From: TC-15 sp034437275
Lineage (GTDB): Bacteria > Chloroflexota > Anaerolineae > Aggregatilineales > Aggregatilineaceae
Direction: 5' to 3'
Assembly (NCBI GenBank): GCA_034437275.1
Contig: DAOTUD010000005.1
Coordinates: 25,251 to 89,250 of the forward strand
DNA: 64,000 nucleotides
Under the pieces are notes generated by a model that was not told the origin of the DNA, made no database searches, and saw only the letters and a list, made by a program, of their open reading frames with translations. The translations under genes and the position numbers were made by a program. Each line of letters opens with the position of its first letter. Within the stretch, counting starts at the first letter, position 1. Positions 11,124-19,394 of this stretch are shown here, piece by piece.

Positions 11124-11971
11124 GCGGCATATTCTGCGATAATGCCAATCGCCTCTGGCCCGGTATGCACGCCCATGACGGGAGTCGCATAGGACAGGTA
11201 TTGCTCCGCCGGGCTGAAGCGCTCAATCGCTTCGTCCAGCAGGGTTTGTGCTTCGTCTTCGACGTCGCCGTGAACCACGGCCAGCCGCGCTACATCGCGG
11301 CCTGCGGCATGATCGGCGATATCCTGTAACAGGTGGGCCAGCGCGCGCTTGCGGGTGCGCACATTTTCCACCAAGTCGACAATACCCTTGTTCAGCGCCA
11401 GCACGGGCTTGATGCGCAGCGCCGACCCCAGCAGCAGCCGCGCGTTGCCGATGCGGCCTCCACGATGCAGATGTTCCAGGTTTTCGATGGTAAACAGCGG
11501 GTGCTGGCGTTGGATGGCGTCCTGGATGGCCTGCACAATCGTCTGGGGGCCGCCGCCGGCATCACGCGCATCGGCGGCACTCAACATCGGGAAGCCCAGC
11601 GCCCACGATACCTGCAGGCTGTCGATCACATGCACGGGGAAATCCACCATCTCGCTGGCCTGGATGGCCGATGCATGGGTGCCGCTGAGTTCGCTGGAAA
11701 TGACAGCACACACCACCTCGTCGGCTTTCTCCAACTGGCGCGCCATCTGAAACAACTCGACGAAATCCTGGACCGATACCTGCGAGGTTTTGGGCAGTTC
11801 CTCGGTGTCACGCAGCCGCCGGTAGAATTCCGCTTCGGTCAGGTCGACGCCGTCTTGGAACATTTCTTCCCCCCACATGACGTACAGCGGCGCGATGTAA
11901 ATCTTCCGGTCCGCTGCCAGCGTGTGGGGCAGATTGCTCGTGCTATCTGTGACTAGAGCCGTGTTTGCCAT
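11117..11971 (-). CDS. DegV family lipid-binding protein
   Basis: A 284-residue DegV (fatty-acid-binding, FakB-like) protein. The N-terminal domain opens ALVTDSTSNLPHTLA, the family signature with the conserved Thr-Asp-Ser-Thr. KTSQVSVQDFVELF follows near residues 80-95, then SSELSGTHASA, the conserved SG-T loop. In the C-terminal domain come FTIENLEHLHRGGRIG and RIKPVLALNKG, and it ends VMGVHTGPEAIGIIAEY. FakB proteins present fatty acids to a FakA kinase; no fakA is in this window. I chose the ATG at 11971 because it gives the canonical N-terminus and has AAGGAAAA upstream; upstream in-frame codons overlap the next gene. It is 11 bases downstream of the lipoprotein gene and so likely in its operon. 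Confidence 0.92.
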   Translation of the reverse strand: MANTALVTDSTSNLPHTLAADRKIYIAPLYVMWGEEMFQDGVDLTEAEFYRRLRDTEELPKTSQVSVQDFVELFQMARQLEKADEVVCAVISSELSGTHASAIQASEMVDFPVHVIDSLQVSWALGFPMLSAADARDAGGGPQTIVQAIQDAIQRQHPLFTIENLEHLHRGGRIGNARLLLGSALRIKPVLALNKGIVDLVENVRTRKRALAHLLQDIADHAAGRDVARLAVVHGDVEDEAQTLLDEAIERFSPAEQYLSYATPVMGVHTGPEAIGIIAEYAAG

Positions 11972-11982
11972 CAACTTTTTCC

Positions 11983-13590
11983 TTACTCCGCTTCCGTTGG
12001 GCCTACCCAGCCTAACAACCGGATTTCCCCGCGCAGGTCGCCGGTGAGGTTGCGTCCGCCATAGCCGTTGGGCTGGGCGATAAATAAATCCAGCCGCCCA
12101 TCGTTCACTCCGGTGCGTAACTGGATTCCGGCATAGGCCAGCCACTTGCCGTCCGGGGAATAGCTGGGGGCGCAGGCGCGCGGCGACTCCGGAGGATAGT
12201 AGAATAGCTCAAGCGTATTGCGCGTCACAATCAACCCGTAAGGGCACAATCCGCTGCTGCCTGCGAAGGCAATCCATTCTCCGTCCTGGGACCAGTCTGC
12301 TGCAAATCCATAACGGGCGAACGCATATTCGTCGGTCGCGTTGATCACGTTCCCCTCCAGATCGCGCAGCACCACGCTGGCCGGGTCGGAGGCACGATGA
12401 TAGATCACCTGCTTACCGTCCGGTGCCCAGCTTGCGCCCAGGTACAGCGACCCGTCGGCGGGGGTCACGGGGCGCATCGTACCGGCCCACACGTTAGCGA
12501 TCCACAACTGCGATTCGCCGGCGAACAAGTCCGACAGCCCGCGCGTGATCACCACCTGTGCATCGTTCAGCCAGGTCGGCGGGCCATCGACCCACGTCTC
12601 GGAGACCTGCCGCACTGCGCCGGTGGACACGTTCAACACATGCAGCGTGCCGCGGGTGGGTGGTTCGGCGTTCAGTGTCGAGCACGACCCCGGCTCGCCC
12701 GGTACCCAGGAAGGGCACGTCTGCCGGTCCGACACATACGCCAGGTGCTGCCCGCCCGGTGACCAGGCCGGCCACAGGTTGTAGGAGTGGTCGTCTGCTG
12801 TGACGTTCTCGACTTTGGAGCCATTGGCCGGCACCACAAAAATATCGACATCGTATGCGGTGGGCAGCGCGATGGCAAACTGCGAGCTGTCCGGCGACCA
12901 CACCGGCTTGTGGCGCGCAATGCCGCGCGGACTCAGGGACGGGATGTCGAACACGCGCAGGCTAAACCCGGATTCCAGATTGACCAGATACAGCCCCCCG
13001 CCCAGGGTGCCATCCGGGCGCTGCTGCGGTTCCATGAAGTACACCAGCTTGGTGCCGTCCGGTGCCCAATACACGCGGTCTTCGGTGCTGGCCGGCAAGT
13101 CGAGGATCGGCACGCGCTGGCCGTTGGACGGGTTGACCAGGTAGAGCGTTTCAATCTCGGAGGCCGGTTCTGGCGTGCGTAAGTCGGTCGTGTCGGTGCG
13201 TTCGTTGACACTGAGGATCGCAAACCACGAGGCCGGCAGGCCGCCTTCGATCACGGACGGGACTTCAATTTCGGTGAGTTGGTCGCTCATGAAGCTGACC
13301 GTCGGCCCGGGGGTCGCGGTCGGGGCCGGTGTGGGGCTGGGCGGGGGCGTCTCCGACGGGATCGGTGTCTGCGTCGGGATCACGGTCTGCGTTGGGATGG
13401 GCGTCACCGACGGGGTCAGCGTTGCGGTGGGCGGCAGTGTCGCCGTGGCGGTCGCTGTCGCAGTGGCCGTAGGCAAGGGGGTGATCGTCGGTGTTGGCGG
13501 CTCTTTGGACTTCACCGCAAAATTGCACCCGGCCAACACAAACCCGAACAGGAATATACTCACAATACCAATACGTCTAAGCACCATCAT
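11983..13590 (-). CDS. Lipoprotein with TolB/WD40-like beta-propeller
   Basis: A 535-residue lipoprotein. The signal peptide ends in the lipobox LAGC (Cys near residue 22), so it should be acylated and held on the outer face of the membrane. A low-complexity Thr/Pro/Ala spacer follows (residues about 32-95, including an alternating Ala-Thr run), typical of exported Chloroflexota-style proteins. The rest reads as a six-to-eight-bladed propeller with repeated W(A/S)PDG-type phrases: VYWAPDGTKLVYF, VWSPDSSQFAIA, AWSPGGQHLAYVSD, SWAPDGKQVIYH, DWSQDGEWIAFAG and SYSPDGKWLAYAG. These match the PD40/TolB propeller repeat. No catalytic domain is fused to it. Likely a ligand- or protein-binding surface protein; partner unknown. 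Confidence 0.85.
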   Translation of the reverse strand: MMVLRRIGIVSIFLFGFVLAGCNFAVKSKEPPTPTITPLPTATATATATATLPPTATLTPSVTPIPTQTVIPTQTPIPSETPPPSPTPAPTATPGPTVSFMSDQLTEIEVPSVIEGGLPASWFAILSVNERTDTTDLRTPEPASEIETLYLVNPSNGQRVPILDLPASTEDRVYWAPDGTKLVYFMEPQQRPDGTLGGGLYLVNLESGFSLRVFDIPSLSPRGIARHKPVWSPDSSQFAIALPTAYDVDIFVVPANGSKVENVTADDHSYNLWPAWSPGGQHLAYVSDRQTCPSWVPGEPGSCSTLNAEPPTRGTLHVLNVSTGAVRQVSETWVDGPPTWLNDAQVVITRGLSDLFAGESQLWIANVWAGTMRPVTPADGSLYLGASWAPDGKQVIYHRASDPASVVLRDLEGNVINATDEYAFARYGFAADWSQDGEWIAFAGSSGLCPYGLIVTRNTLELFYYPPESPRACAPSYSPDGKWLAYAGIQLRTGVNDGRLDLFIAQPNGYGGRNLTGDLRGEIRLLGWVGPTEAE

Positions 13591-13596
13591 TCACCA

Positions 13597-15060
13597 TCAC
13601 GATTGTTTTTTTAGCACGTAGTACGAGCCGCGTTTTTCCCCCATTTTGATCAAAATTCCCCGGCTTACCAGATCGGCGAAATCGCGCCGGATCGTTTCTG
13701 AATGTACCCCAGGGCACAATTCTTGCAAATCTTTGTTGGTGATGCGCGAGTTTTTGCGGTTGATCAGGAAGTCGAGCGCATACTCCTGCCGCCGGTTGAT
13801 CGCCTGGTTTTGGAACACGCCGCCGAACAGTTCCGGTTCTTCGGCTTCGTCGTCCACGACGGGCTTGTTGAACAGCGTCACCCGAAACCCGCCCGCCGTC
13901 TCGATGAACTCGGGTTCCGGCAGATTGTCTTCCTTCACCAGGGCCAGCACGCGGTCCACACCGTAGCCCAGGCGCTCGATGAACCCCATATCCGACAGCA
14001 CCTGCACAATCGCCGAATTGCGCGAGAAGCGCTCGTCGACGATATTGTCCAGCGTCACCGGCCCCGGCAGCCCCCCCGGACTGGTGATCTCCAGCCGGTT
14101 GCTGAACAGGTACAGCCGGATGCCGTCGCCCTGGATGCTGTAATCGCGGTGGGCCACCGCGTTCACGACCAGTTCGCGCACGGCTTGCAGCGGATACTCC
14201 AGGCGCTCCTGGCGGGCCATCTTGTCGCCAAGCTGCACCCCCTTACGCAGATTGTCGATCAGGAACGTTTCGGCCCGGCGGATCTGCTGCGGCAGCGTGC
14301 CGGCGATGTCCTGCCGGGTGAAGATGTCGCTCATCTCCTTGCCCGCGAAGCGCGCCGCCGTGATATCAGATCCCCGGATGAACTGCTGGGGGTCCTTGCC
14401 GAACAGCAAGATTCCGGCGTTGGTCGGTTGTAGTTCGCCCTCGACCGGCACCAGACAGCCGCGCTTGATTAACACCTGCTCGGGCGAGAGTTCGCGCATC
14501 CCGTGCAGGTTTTCCACATACGCTTCGACCTGCTCCCAGTCGAGCGCATCGTTGTTCGCATAGCGGGTTGGTTCGGACTCAAACGTGACGTCGCCGCGTT
14601 CCAGCAGCAGCCGCCGGAGTTGGGACGGGGTCAGCGGGACGTCGGTGCTGACTTGGCGCGCCAGATAGCGCCCGTCCAGCCCGTAGACGTGCGGCATCCC
14701 GCGCGGGACCTGCACTACCACCATCGTGGAACCCTTGACCTGCACACGCTGCGGCAGCGGGATGATCAACGGCGGCGCAATGGACAGCGAAGCTTCCAGC
14801 ACGCGGTTGATCGCATCGTCGGGGTTATCCACCCCGACCGGAGCATCGGAGCGCGGCGCAACGCCGAGCAGCACCACGCCCCCATGTGTGTTGGCCATCG
14901 CCGCCAGCGTGGTCGCGATGTCTTCGACCGGTGCCCGCCCTGGCAGCCAGTTCAACACCTCATTTTGCCCGCCTTGCAACAGATTGAGAAGCTCTTTTTC
15001 CGTCGGTTTGTGCCGGCCAGTGTGGCCGTTCGCCGCTTGTGTGGTTTTAGCTGACATCAT
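13597..15060 (-). CDS. AlbA_2 (Schlafen-type) ATP-binding transcriptional regulator-like protein
   Basis: A 487-residue cytosolic protein with the AlbA_2/divergent AAA-4 architecture often labelled RecG-like. The N-terminal domain includes LAAMANTHGGVVLLGVAPRS (residues about 50-69), the AlbA_2 nucleotide-binding signature. The middle region has REL(V)VNAVAHRDYS near 300 and ITSPGGLPGPVTLDNI, the ATPase C-terminal module. The last 75 residues (RRQEYALDFLINRKNSRITN, then SETIRRDFADLVSRGILIKM) form a DeoR-like winged helix. It may therefore bind DNA and respond to a nucleotide. Its start overlaps a GGAAGAGG ribosome site, and either of two adjacent ATGs fits. It lies between folC and the propeller lipoprotein in one direction. 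The target genes are unknown. Confidence 0.85.
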   Translation of the reverse strand: MMSAKTTQAANGHTGRHKPTEKELLNLLQGGQNEVLNWLPGRAPVEDIATTLAAMANTHGGVVLLGVAPRSDAPVGVDNPDDAINRVLEASLSIAPPLIIPLPQRVQVKGSTMVVVQVPRGMPHVYGLDGRYLARQVSTDVPLTPSQLRRLLLERGDVTFESEPTRYANNDALDWEQVEAYVENLHGMRELSPEQVLIKRGCLVPVEGELQPTNAGILLFGKDPQQFIRGSDITAARFAGKEMSDIFTRQDIAGTLPQQIRRAETFLIDNLRKGVQLGDKMARQERLEYPLQAVRELVVNAVAHRDYSIQGDGIRLYLFSNRLEITSPGGLPGPVTLDNIVDERFSRNSAIVQVLSDMGFIERLGYGVDRVLALVKEDNLPEPEFIETAGGFRVTLFNKPVVDDEAEEPELFGGVFQNQAINRRQEYALDFLINRKNSRITNKDLQELCPGVHSETIRRDFADLVSRGILIKMGEKRGSYYVLKKQS

Positions 15061-15164
15061 CCTCTTCCGCTAAAGCAATGCGTACTCAAGCCGTTGGGTG
15101 GGCTGCCAGGGGCAACCGGCAGACCCACGGTGGGCGCATGGCAGGCCCTGGTCGATCATCACGG

Positions 15165-16544
15165 CTATCCCTGGCATGCAGAGGTCGCTAGTTGAGCCTG
15201 GGTTGCTTCGTCGATGTGCCCGACCGGCAGCCCGCAAATCGAGCGCACTTCCCCGACGATGAACAGCGAGCCGGTGGTGCAGATCAGCCCTCGTGCGCCG
15301 ACCAGTTCGGTCGCACGTTGTACGGCGTCCTGTGCCACCGGAATCTGCTCGATCTGCCCGGTGTAGCCCTGCTGCTGCGCGATGGCCGCGATCTCGGCGG
15401 GGGGCAAAGCACGCGGGTGCACAGCCTGCGCGATGATCAAATAATCGGCGATGGGCAGCAAGGCGTCGAACATGCCGGTAATGTCCTTGTCGGCAGACGC
15501 CCCGAAAAGCAGAGCGAGGGGACGCTGTGGGAACAGTTCATTCAGCGCGACCCGCAGCCGCCGCGCCGAGGCCCCATTGTGAGCCGCGTCGAGCACCAGC
15601 GTCGGCTTATGGCGCACCACTTCCAACCGTCCCGGCCAGTCGACCCCTTTTAGACCGGCGCGTATGGCAGCATCGTCCATCGGCACGCCGGCCCGGCGCA
15701 CATGGTCCAGGGCAGCCAGCGCCACGGTCGCGTTAAGGGCCTGGTGCTCCCCGGCGAGATTGGTGCAGTACGGCTGTCTTGGCTGGCCGGCTGGCCCGGC
15801 GTCGAAGTGCTGGCCGTTCCAGTCGCCTTCGCGCGGCATGTAGAGCCAGTCGCGCCCTACGAGGGTTAACGTTGTTTCCCGTTCGGCGGCGATAGCTTCC
15901 AGCACGGCCAATGCTTCCGGTGGCTGCGGGGCACTGACAACCGGCACGCCCGGCTTGATGATGCCGCCTTTTTCCGCCGCGATATCGGCCAGCGAATCGC
16001 CGAGCAAATAGGTGTGATCATAGCTCAGGCTGGTGATCACCGAGACCAGCGGAGTGACGATGTTGGTGGCATCCAGGCGTCCGCCCAGACCCACTTCGAT
16101 GACCGCCGCATCGACCTGCTGCTGGGCAAAGTAGAGGAACGCCAGCGCGGTTGTGACTTCAAACCATGTCACATCCGGCACCTGCTCGACGGCAGTCTGC
16201 ATCTGGCGGACCAACGCTGTAAAATTGTCACGGCTGATTAACTGGCCGTTGACACGGAAACGCTCGCGAAAATCTTGCAGGTGTGGCGAAGAATAAAACC
16301 CGGTGCGCAGCCCGGCAGCCTGGCATGTCGACGCACACATGGCCCCGACCGAGCCTTTGCCTTTGGTCCCGGTCAGGTGAATGATCGGATAGTGGTCCTG
16401 GGGGTTATCGAGGGCTGCCAGCAGGGCACGAGGCCGGTCCAACGTCATCACTTCGGGAACGTACCGCACATGACGCTCGACCTCCCAGTTGATGAAGCTG
16501 TACAGGTAGTCTATTGCTTCCGAATATGTCTGAATCGAGGCCAT
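15165..16544 (-). CDS. folC: Bifunctional folylpolyglutamate/dihydrofolate synthase
   Basis: A 459-residue Mur-ligase-superfamily enzyme adding glutamate to folates (and possibly making dihydrofolate from dihydropteroate). The ATP loop GTKGKGSVGAM begins near residue 59. SSPHLQDFRERFRVNG follows, then EVGLGGRLDATNIV near 140-153. SYDHTYLLGDSLADIAAEKG carries the metal-binding His, and WPGRLEVV and VLDAAHNGAS mark the C-terminal domain. The start is set at the ATG at 16544, which has CGGAG upstream; a TTG one codon earlier is less likely. Two 11-bp repeats lie 70-90 bases upstream. The gene heads a run of minus-strand genes, but about 105 bases separate it from the next one. Confidence 0.93.
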   Translation of the reverse strand: MASIQTYSEAIDYLYSFINWEVERHVRYVPEVMTLDRPRALLAALDNPQDHYPIIHLTGTKGKGSVGAMCASTCQAAGLRTGFYSSPHLQDFRERFRVNGQLISRDNFTALVRQMQTAVEQVPDVTWFEVTTALAFLYFAQQQVDAAVIEVGLGGRLDATNIVTPLVSVITSLSYDHTYLLGDSLADIAAEKGGIIKPGVPVVSAPQPPEALAVLEAIAAERETTLTLVGRDWLYMPREGDWNGQHFDAGPAGQPRQPYCTNLAGEHQALNATVALAALDHVRRAGVPMDDAAIRAGLKGVDWPGRLEVVRHKPTLVLDAAHNGASARRLRVALNELFPQRPLALLFGASADKDITGMFDALLPIADYLIIAQAVHPRALPPAEIAAIAQQQGYTGQIEQIPVAQDAVQRATELVGARGLICTTGSLFIVGEVRSICGLPVGHIDEATQAQLATSACQG

Positions 16545-16614
16545 CAAAACTCCGTGTCAACGCATAGAAATTGATAAACGAAAGGCGCTCACCGCGCCGG
16601 GCAGTCGGGCACAC

Positions 16615-16636
16615 ATTATCCCACAATTATCCCACA
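16615..16636 (-). repeat. Tandem ATTATCCCACA repeats upstream of folC
   Basis: Two perfect 11-bp copies (16615-16625 and 16626-16636) sit about 70-90 bases upstream of folC. Read on the minus strand each is TGTGGGATAAT, the unit clustered at 11053-11123. GATAAT inside the unit resembles a -10 hexamer, so the pair may overlap a promoter. Confidence 0.7.
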
Positions 16637-16772
16637 TAGTACCGCTTAACCAGGCCGCCCACAAGGAAAAAGCCTGCGGATGCCAGACGAGTAGCTGACG
16701 CAGCCTGGTTCGGGCTGGTGAAATCCCATGTGCCATGTCATAATCGCCATGCTTGTGATGGGGAGAGAAACT

Positions 16773-18245
16773 ATGTACGTGCCCAAACTACTCACAATTA
16801 TATCAGCATTGACAGGTTTACTTATAATTGGCGTGGCCGGCTACTTTGTGCTCCGGCCTCCGGGCGCACTGCTGGCCGAAGCGCAGCTCACGTCTGCAGA
16901 AATTTCGCCGAACGCGGACGGCGTGCGCGATCTCACCACGATTGAGTATTCTCTTCGGCGGTCGGCCCAGGTGAGCATTTACCTCCAGCCGCAGGCGGGG
17001 GGCGAGCCGTTCTATTTTCGCCGCGACGAACCCCGCGACGCCGGGGATTATCGCGTGCTGTTTAGCGGCGTGGTCGATGGCTACCGGGGCGCGGACGACA
17101 CCGATATCTCGGGTACCATCGAGCGGCGGCTGCTGCCCGCCGGGACGTATACGTGGGTGATCGAGGCTCTCAACGACGATGAAAACGAGCAGCAAAGCGG
17201 CACGCTGACCATTACCGACGTCGACAGTGCGCTGCCGGTCATTTCCACATTCACCATCTACCCCCAGCGGTTTACGCCCAACCAGGACGGCGTGAACGAT
17301 CGGGTCAGCGTGAATATCTGCCTCGCCAAAGAGGCGGACCTCGATGTGTATCTGGAAGATGACGCGGGCGAGCGTTACTACCTGCCGGAGCGCCTCACCG
17401 ACTACGATCCGTACGACAAAGGCGTATGCCACGAGTACGACTACGACGGGGGAGTCGATCAGAACATGGAACCGCCCCCCGACGGATATTACACCGTCTA
17501 CGCTGTCGCCCAGGACGACGAAGGACAGCGCATTGTCCGCACCGGCGATCTGACGATCAACAACGGCGGGCTGCCACAGGTCGAAATGGTCCCGCAGGCG
17601 ACGGGAGCCGAGGTGTACTTCGCGGAGGTTCCCTACGATGCGGATTACTACTCGTCATATAACAGCCCGGGGCAAAAGCTGGAAAAGCCGCCGGGCGTCA
17701 AATCGGACTTGAGCACGGTCACCATCACCCAGGATAACGTGCTGCTCTTCAAGCTCACCGTGTCGAACTACGGCTCGACGCCGGTCCGGACGGCGGGACC
17801 GTTCCCGGGCACGGTGTACGACTTTCACCAGATGGCCAGTACGCTGGGCGCGTACGAACAATCTGGAGCGTGGCGCATCGGCATCAAATGCGAGACCGCG
17901 CTGAGCGACTTTCCCTGGCGCTGGGCAATCGCGCCGGAGAAGGACCTCAAGCGCGAGTATGACAAACCGGCGGGCCAGATCACCCAGCGCCAGATCGCCG
18001 CGCCGCTGAACCGCCTGCTGAACACCGAGCTGAACGCGGAGGCAGTCAAGACGTACTATTACCTGCTGCCCGGCCAGCGCGCCGAAGTGTGGGGCGGGAT
18101 TCGCATGACCGAACTGATCCGCGCCCGTAATCCCCAGTACTGTTGGGCGGGGTTGATTCATGAGGATGTCGGCATCCCGGCCAGCCAGTCGCGTTACGGG
18201 GCGCGCGAGATCGAGATCGTCCCTGCGCCGCCGGCGGTCGATTAG
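16773..18245 (+). CDS. Membrane-anchored exported protein with two FlgD-like Ig repeats
   Basis: A 490-residue protein with an N-terminal signal anchor (residues about 5-27, LLTIISALTGLLIIGVAGYF). Two domains follow, each opening with the calcium-type loop seen in FlgD/CHU_C Ig folds: AEISPNADGVRDLTTIEYSL near residue 45 and RFTPNQDGVNDRVSVNICLA near 165. The C-terminal 190 residues contain KPPGVKSDLSTVTITQDNVL and TAGPFPGTVYDFHQMASTLG and look beta-rich, with no recognised family. The start is the ATG at 16773, supported by GGGGAGAG eight to fifteen bases upstream; earlier in-frame ATGs lack a site. The upstream 130 bases contain a long hairpin (16648-16710) of unknown class. The following lipoprotein gene lies 39 bases on. 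Likely a surface scaffold or adhesion-like factor; function unproven. Confidence 0.72.
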   Translation: MYVPKLLTIISALTGLLIIGVAGYFVLRPPGALLAEAQLTSAEISPNADGVRDLTTIEYSLRRSAQVSIYLQPQAGGEPFYFRRDEPRDAGDYRVLFSGVVDGYRGADDTDISGTIERRLLPAGTYTWVIEALNDDENEQQSGTLTITDVDSALPVISTFTIYPQRFTPNQDGVNDRVSVNICLAKEADLDVYLEDDAGERYYLPERLTDYDPYDKGVCHEYDYDGGVDQNMEPPPDGYYTVYAVAQDDEGQRIVRTGDLTINNGGLPQVEMVPQATGAEVYFAEVPYDADYYSSYNSPGQKLEKPPGVKSDLSTVTITQDNVLLFKLTVSNYGSTPVRTAGPFPGTVYDFHQMASTLGAYEQSGAWRIGIKCETALSDFPWRWAIAPEKDLKREYDKPAGQITQRQIAAPLNRLLNTELNAEAVKTYYYLLPGQRAEVWGGIRMTELIRARNPQYCWAGLIHEDVGIPASQSRYGAREIEIVPAPPAVD

Positions 18246-18284
18246 GCGGCGGCTGGCTTGCCGCACAACAGCAGGTACTGTACC

Positions 18285-19388
18285 ATGAGAGAGACGAGAC
18301 AAGCTGTCCGCAGGAGGTGTGTCATAAATCCCAAAGCCTCGACCCTACTTGTGCTTATCGTGGTGCTGGTGCTGGCTGGCTGTGGCAGCGAGGAGAGCAC
18401 CGAGCCTGAGATGATCATCCCCGATACACCGCTCCCATCTACACCACGCTCGACCCCGCTGCCGGAGCCAACCGGCGAGCCGCCGGTGGGGGATGAACAG
18501 CGCCCCATCACGCTCCTGTTTGCGATCCCTGCTGGTGCCGGTGATGACGCGGCCCTGGACGAACTCCAGGACTATTTGGGCGTGGCCGGTCCTGTGGTGC
18601 AGGTGCAGGCGGCCAACAACACCGACGCGCTCAAAGCCTTGTGCAGCGGCCAACCCATCGCTGCCTGGATCAGCCCCTTTACGCTTGCCGTTGCACAGCA
18701 GCAGTGTAACGTGATGCCGGTGCTGGCCGTGATCCGCGACGATTCGGTCGGGCACACGCTGGAGCTTGTCGCGCGGGCCGATGCGGACATCACCGCTGTC
18801 AGCAACCTGAACGGTGCGGTATTCTGCCGCAGCGGCCAGGATAACCTGCTCGACTGGGTGTTCCCCAGCCTGATCATCGACAGCGCGGGCGTCTCCCCGT
18901 TCCCCAGTGGGCAGGGTGACAACTTGCTGCGCAGTCTGGCCGATGTGCAGGACGTGGCCGACAGCGAAGCGGTCGCTGTGGCGCTGCTAGACGGTGAGTG
19001 TGATGTGGCGGCGTTCGCGCCCGGTGAGTTGGAAGCTATCGTCGACGATCTGGCGGTGACGGGTGATGTGTCGCTGGACGACTTCACGATCCTGGTCGAG
19101 CCTGGGGAAACGGACGTCCCGGCGGACAGTGACGACTGGGACGGTTACGCGGAGTATGTTCTGCCGTATGATGTGCTGGTCTTCGCCGGCGCGGACACGA
19201 TCCCCGATGATGTGCGGCAAACCATCACCGAAAGCCTGGTCGACTATTTCAACAACACCCAGAACGCCGACCAGCACGCCCGGGCGCTGTTGGCGGGTGA
19301 CGGCGTGTTGAGCGTGCAGCGCGTGCATTTTGATGTCTTCCAGGCGTTAGTTCAAAATGCCAACTGGGATATGGCGATGTTCAACTAA
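18285..19388 (+). CDS. PhnD-like substrate-binding lipoprotein
   Basis: About 355-367 residues depending on the start. The lipobox is LVLAGC, followed by an acidic/Pro-rich tether. The body matches the phosphonate/phosphite-type periplasmic-binding fold: ITLLFAIPAGAGDDAALDEL, NNTDALKALCSGQPIAAWIS, LNGAVFCRSGQDNLLDWVFP and VALLDGECDVAAFAPGELEA. No ABC permease or ATPase is adjacent, so it may be an orphan binding protein. The start is uncertain. ATG at 18285 has no ribosome site, while a perfect AGGAGG (18312-18317) sits six bases before an in-frame ATA at 18324. That ATA start would yield an ideal lipoprotein signal (NPKASTLLVL...). A rare AUA start or a sequence error are both possible. Confidence 0.75.
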   Translation: MRETRQAVRRRCVINPKASTLLVLIVVLVLAGCGSEESTEPEMIIPDTPLPSTPRSTPLPEPTGEPPVGDEQRPITLLFAIPAGAGDDAALDELQDYLGVAGPVVQVQAANNTDALKALCSGQPIAAWISPFTLAVAQQQCNVMPVLAVIRDDSVGHTLELVARADADITAVSNLNGAVFCRSGQDNLLDWVFPSLIIDSAGVSPFPSGQGDNLLRSLADVQDVADSEAVAVALLDGECDVAAFAPGELEAIVDDLAVTGDVSLDDFTILVEPGETDVPADSDDWDGYAEYVLPYDVLVFAGADTIPDDVRQTITESLVDYFNNTQNADQHARALLAGDGVLSVQRVHFDVFQALVQNANWDMAMFN

Positions 19389-19394
19389 CCGGCT

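Noticed and set aside
13400..13500. A tandem microsatellite or CRISPR-like repeat
   Set aside because: It is the codon-level repeat of an Ala/Thr-Pro linker in the propeller lipoprotein.
15061..15164. A hidden gene or RNA in the gap between folC and the AlbA_2 gene
   Set aside because: Only an imperfect hairpin (CTGCCA...TGGCAG) is visible; no tRNA-like fold or convincing ORF.
16615..16636. Replication-origin DnaA boxes
   Set aside because: TTATCCCACA has an extra C against the TTATNCACA box, and no dnaA, dnaN or AT-rich unwinding element is nearby.
16648..16710. A c-di-GMP or other named riboswitch
   Set aside because: Only loose similarity (a GACGCAGCC-like run); the conserved GEMM core is absent.
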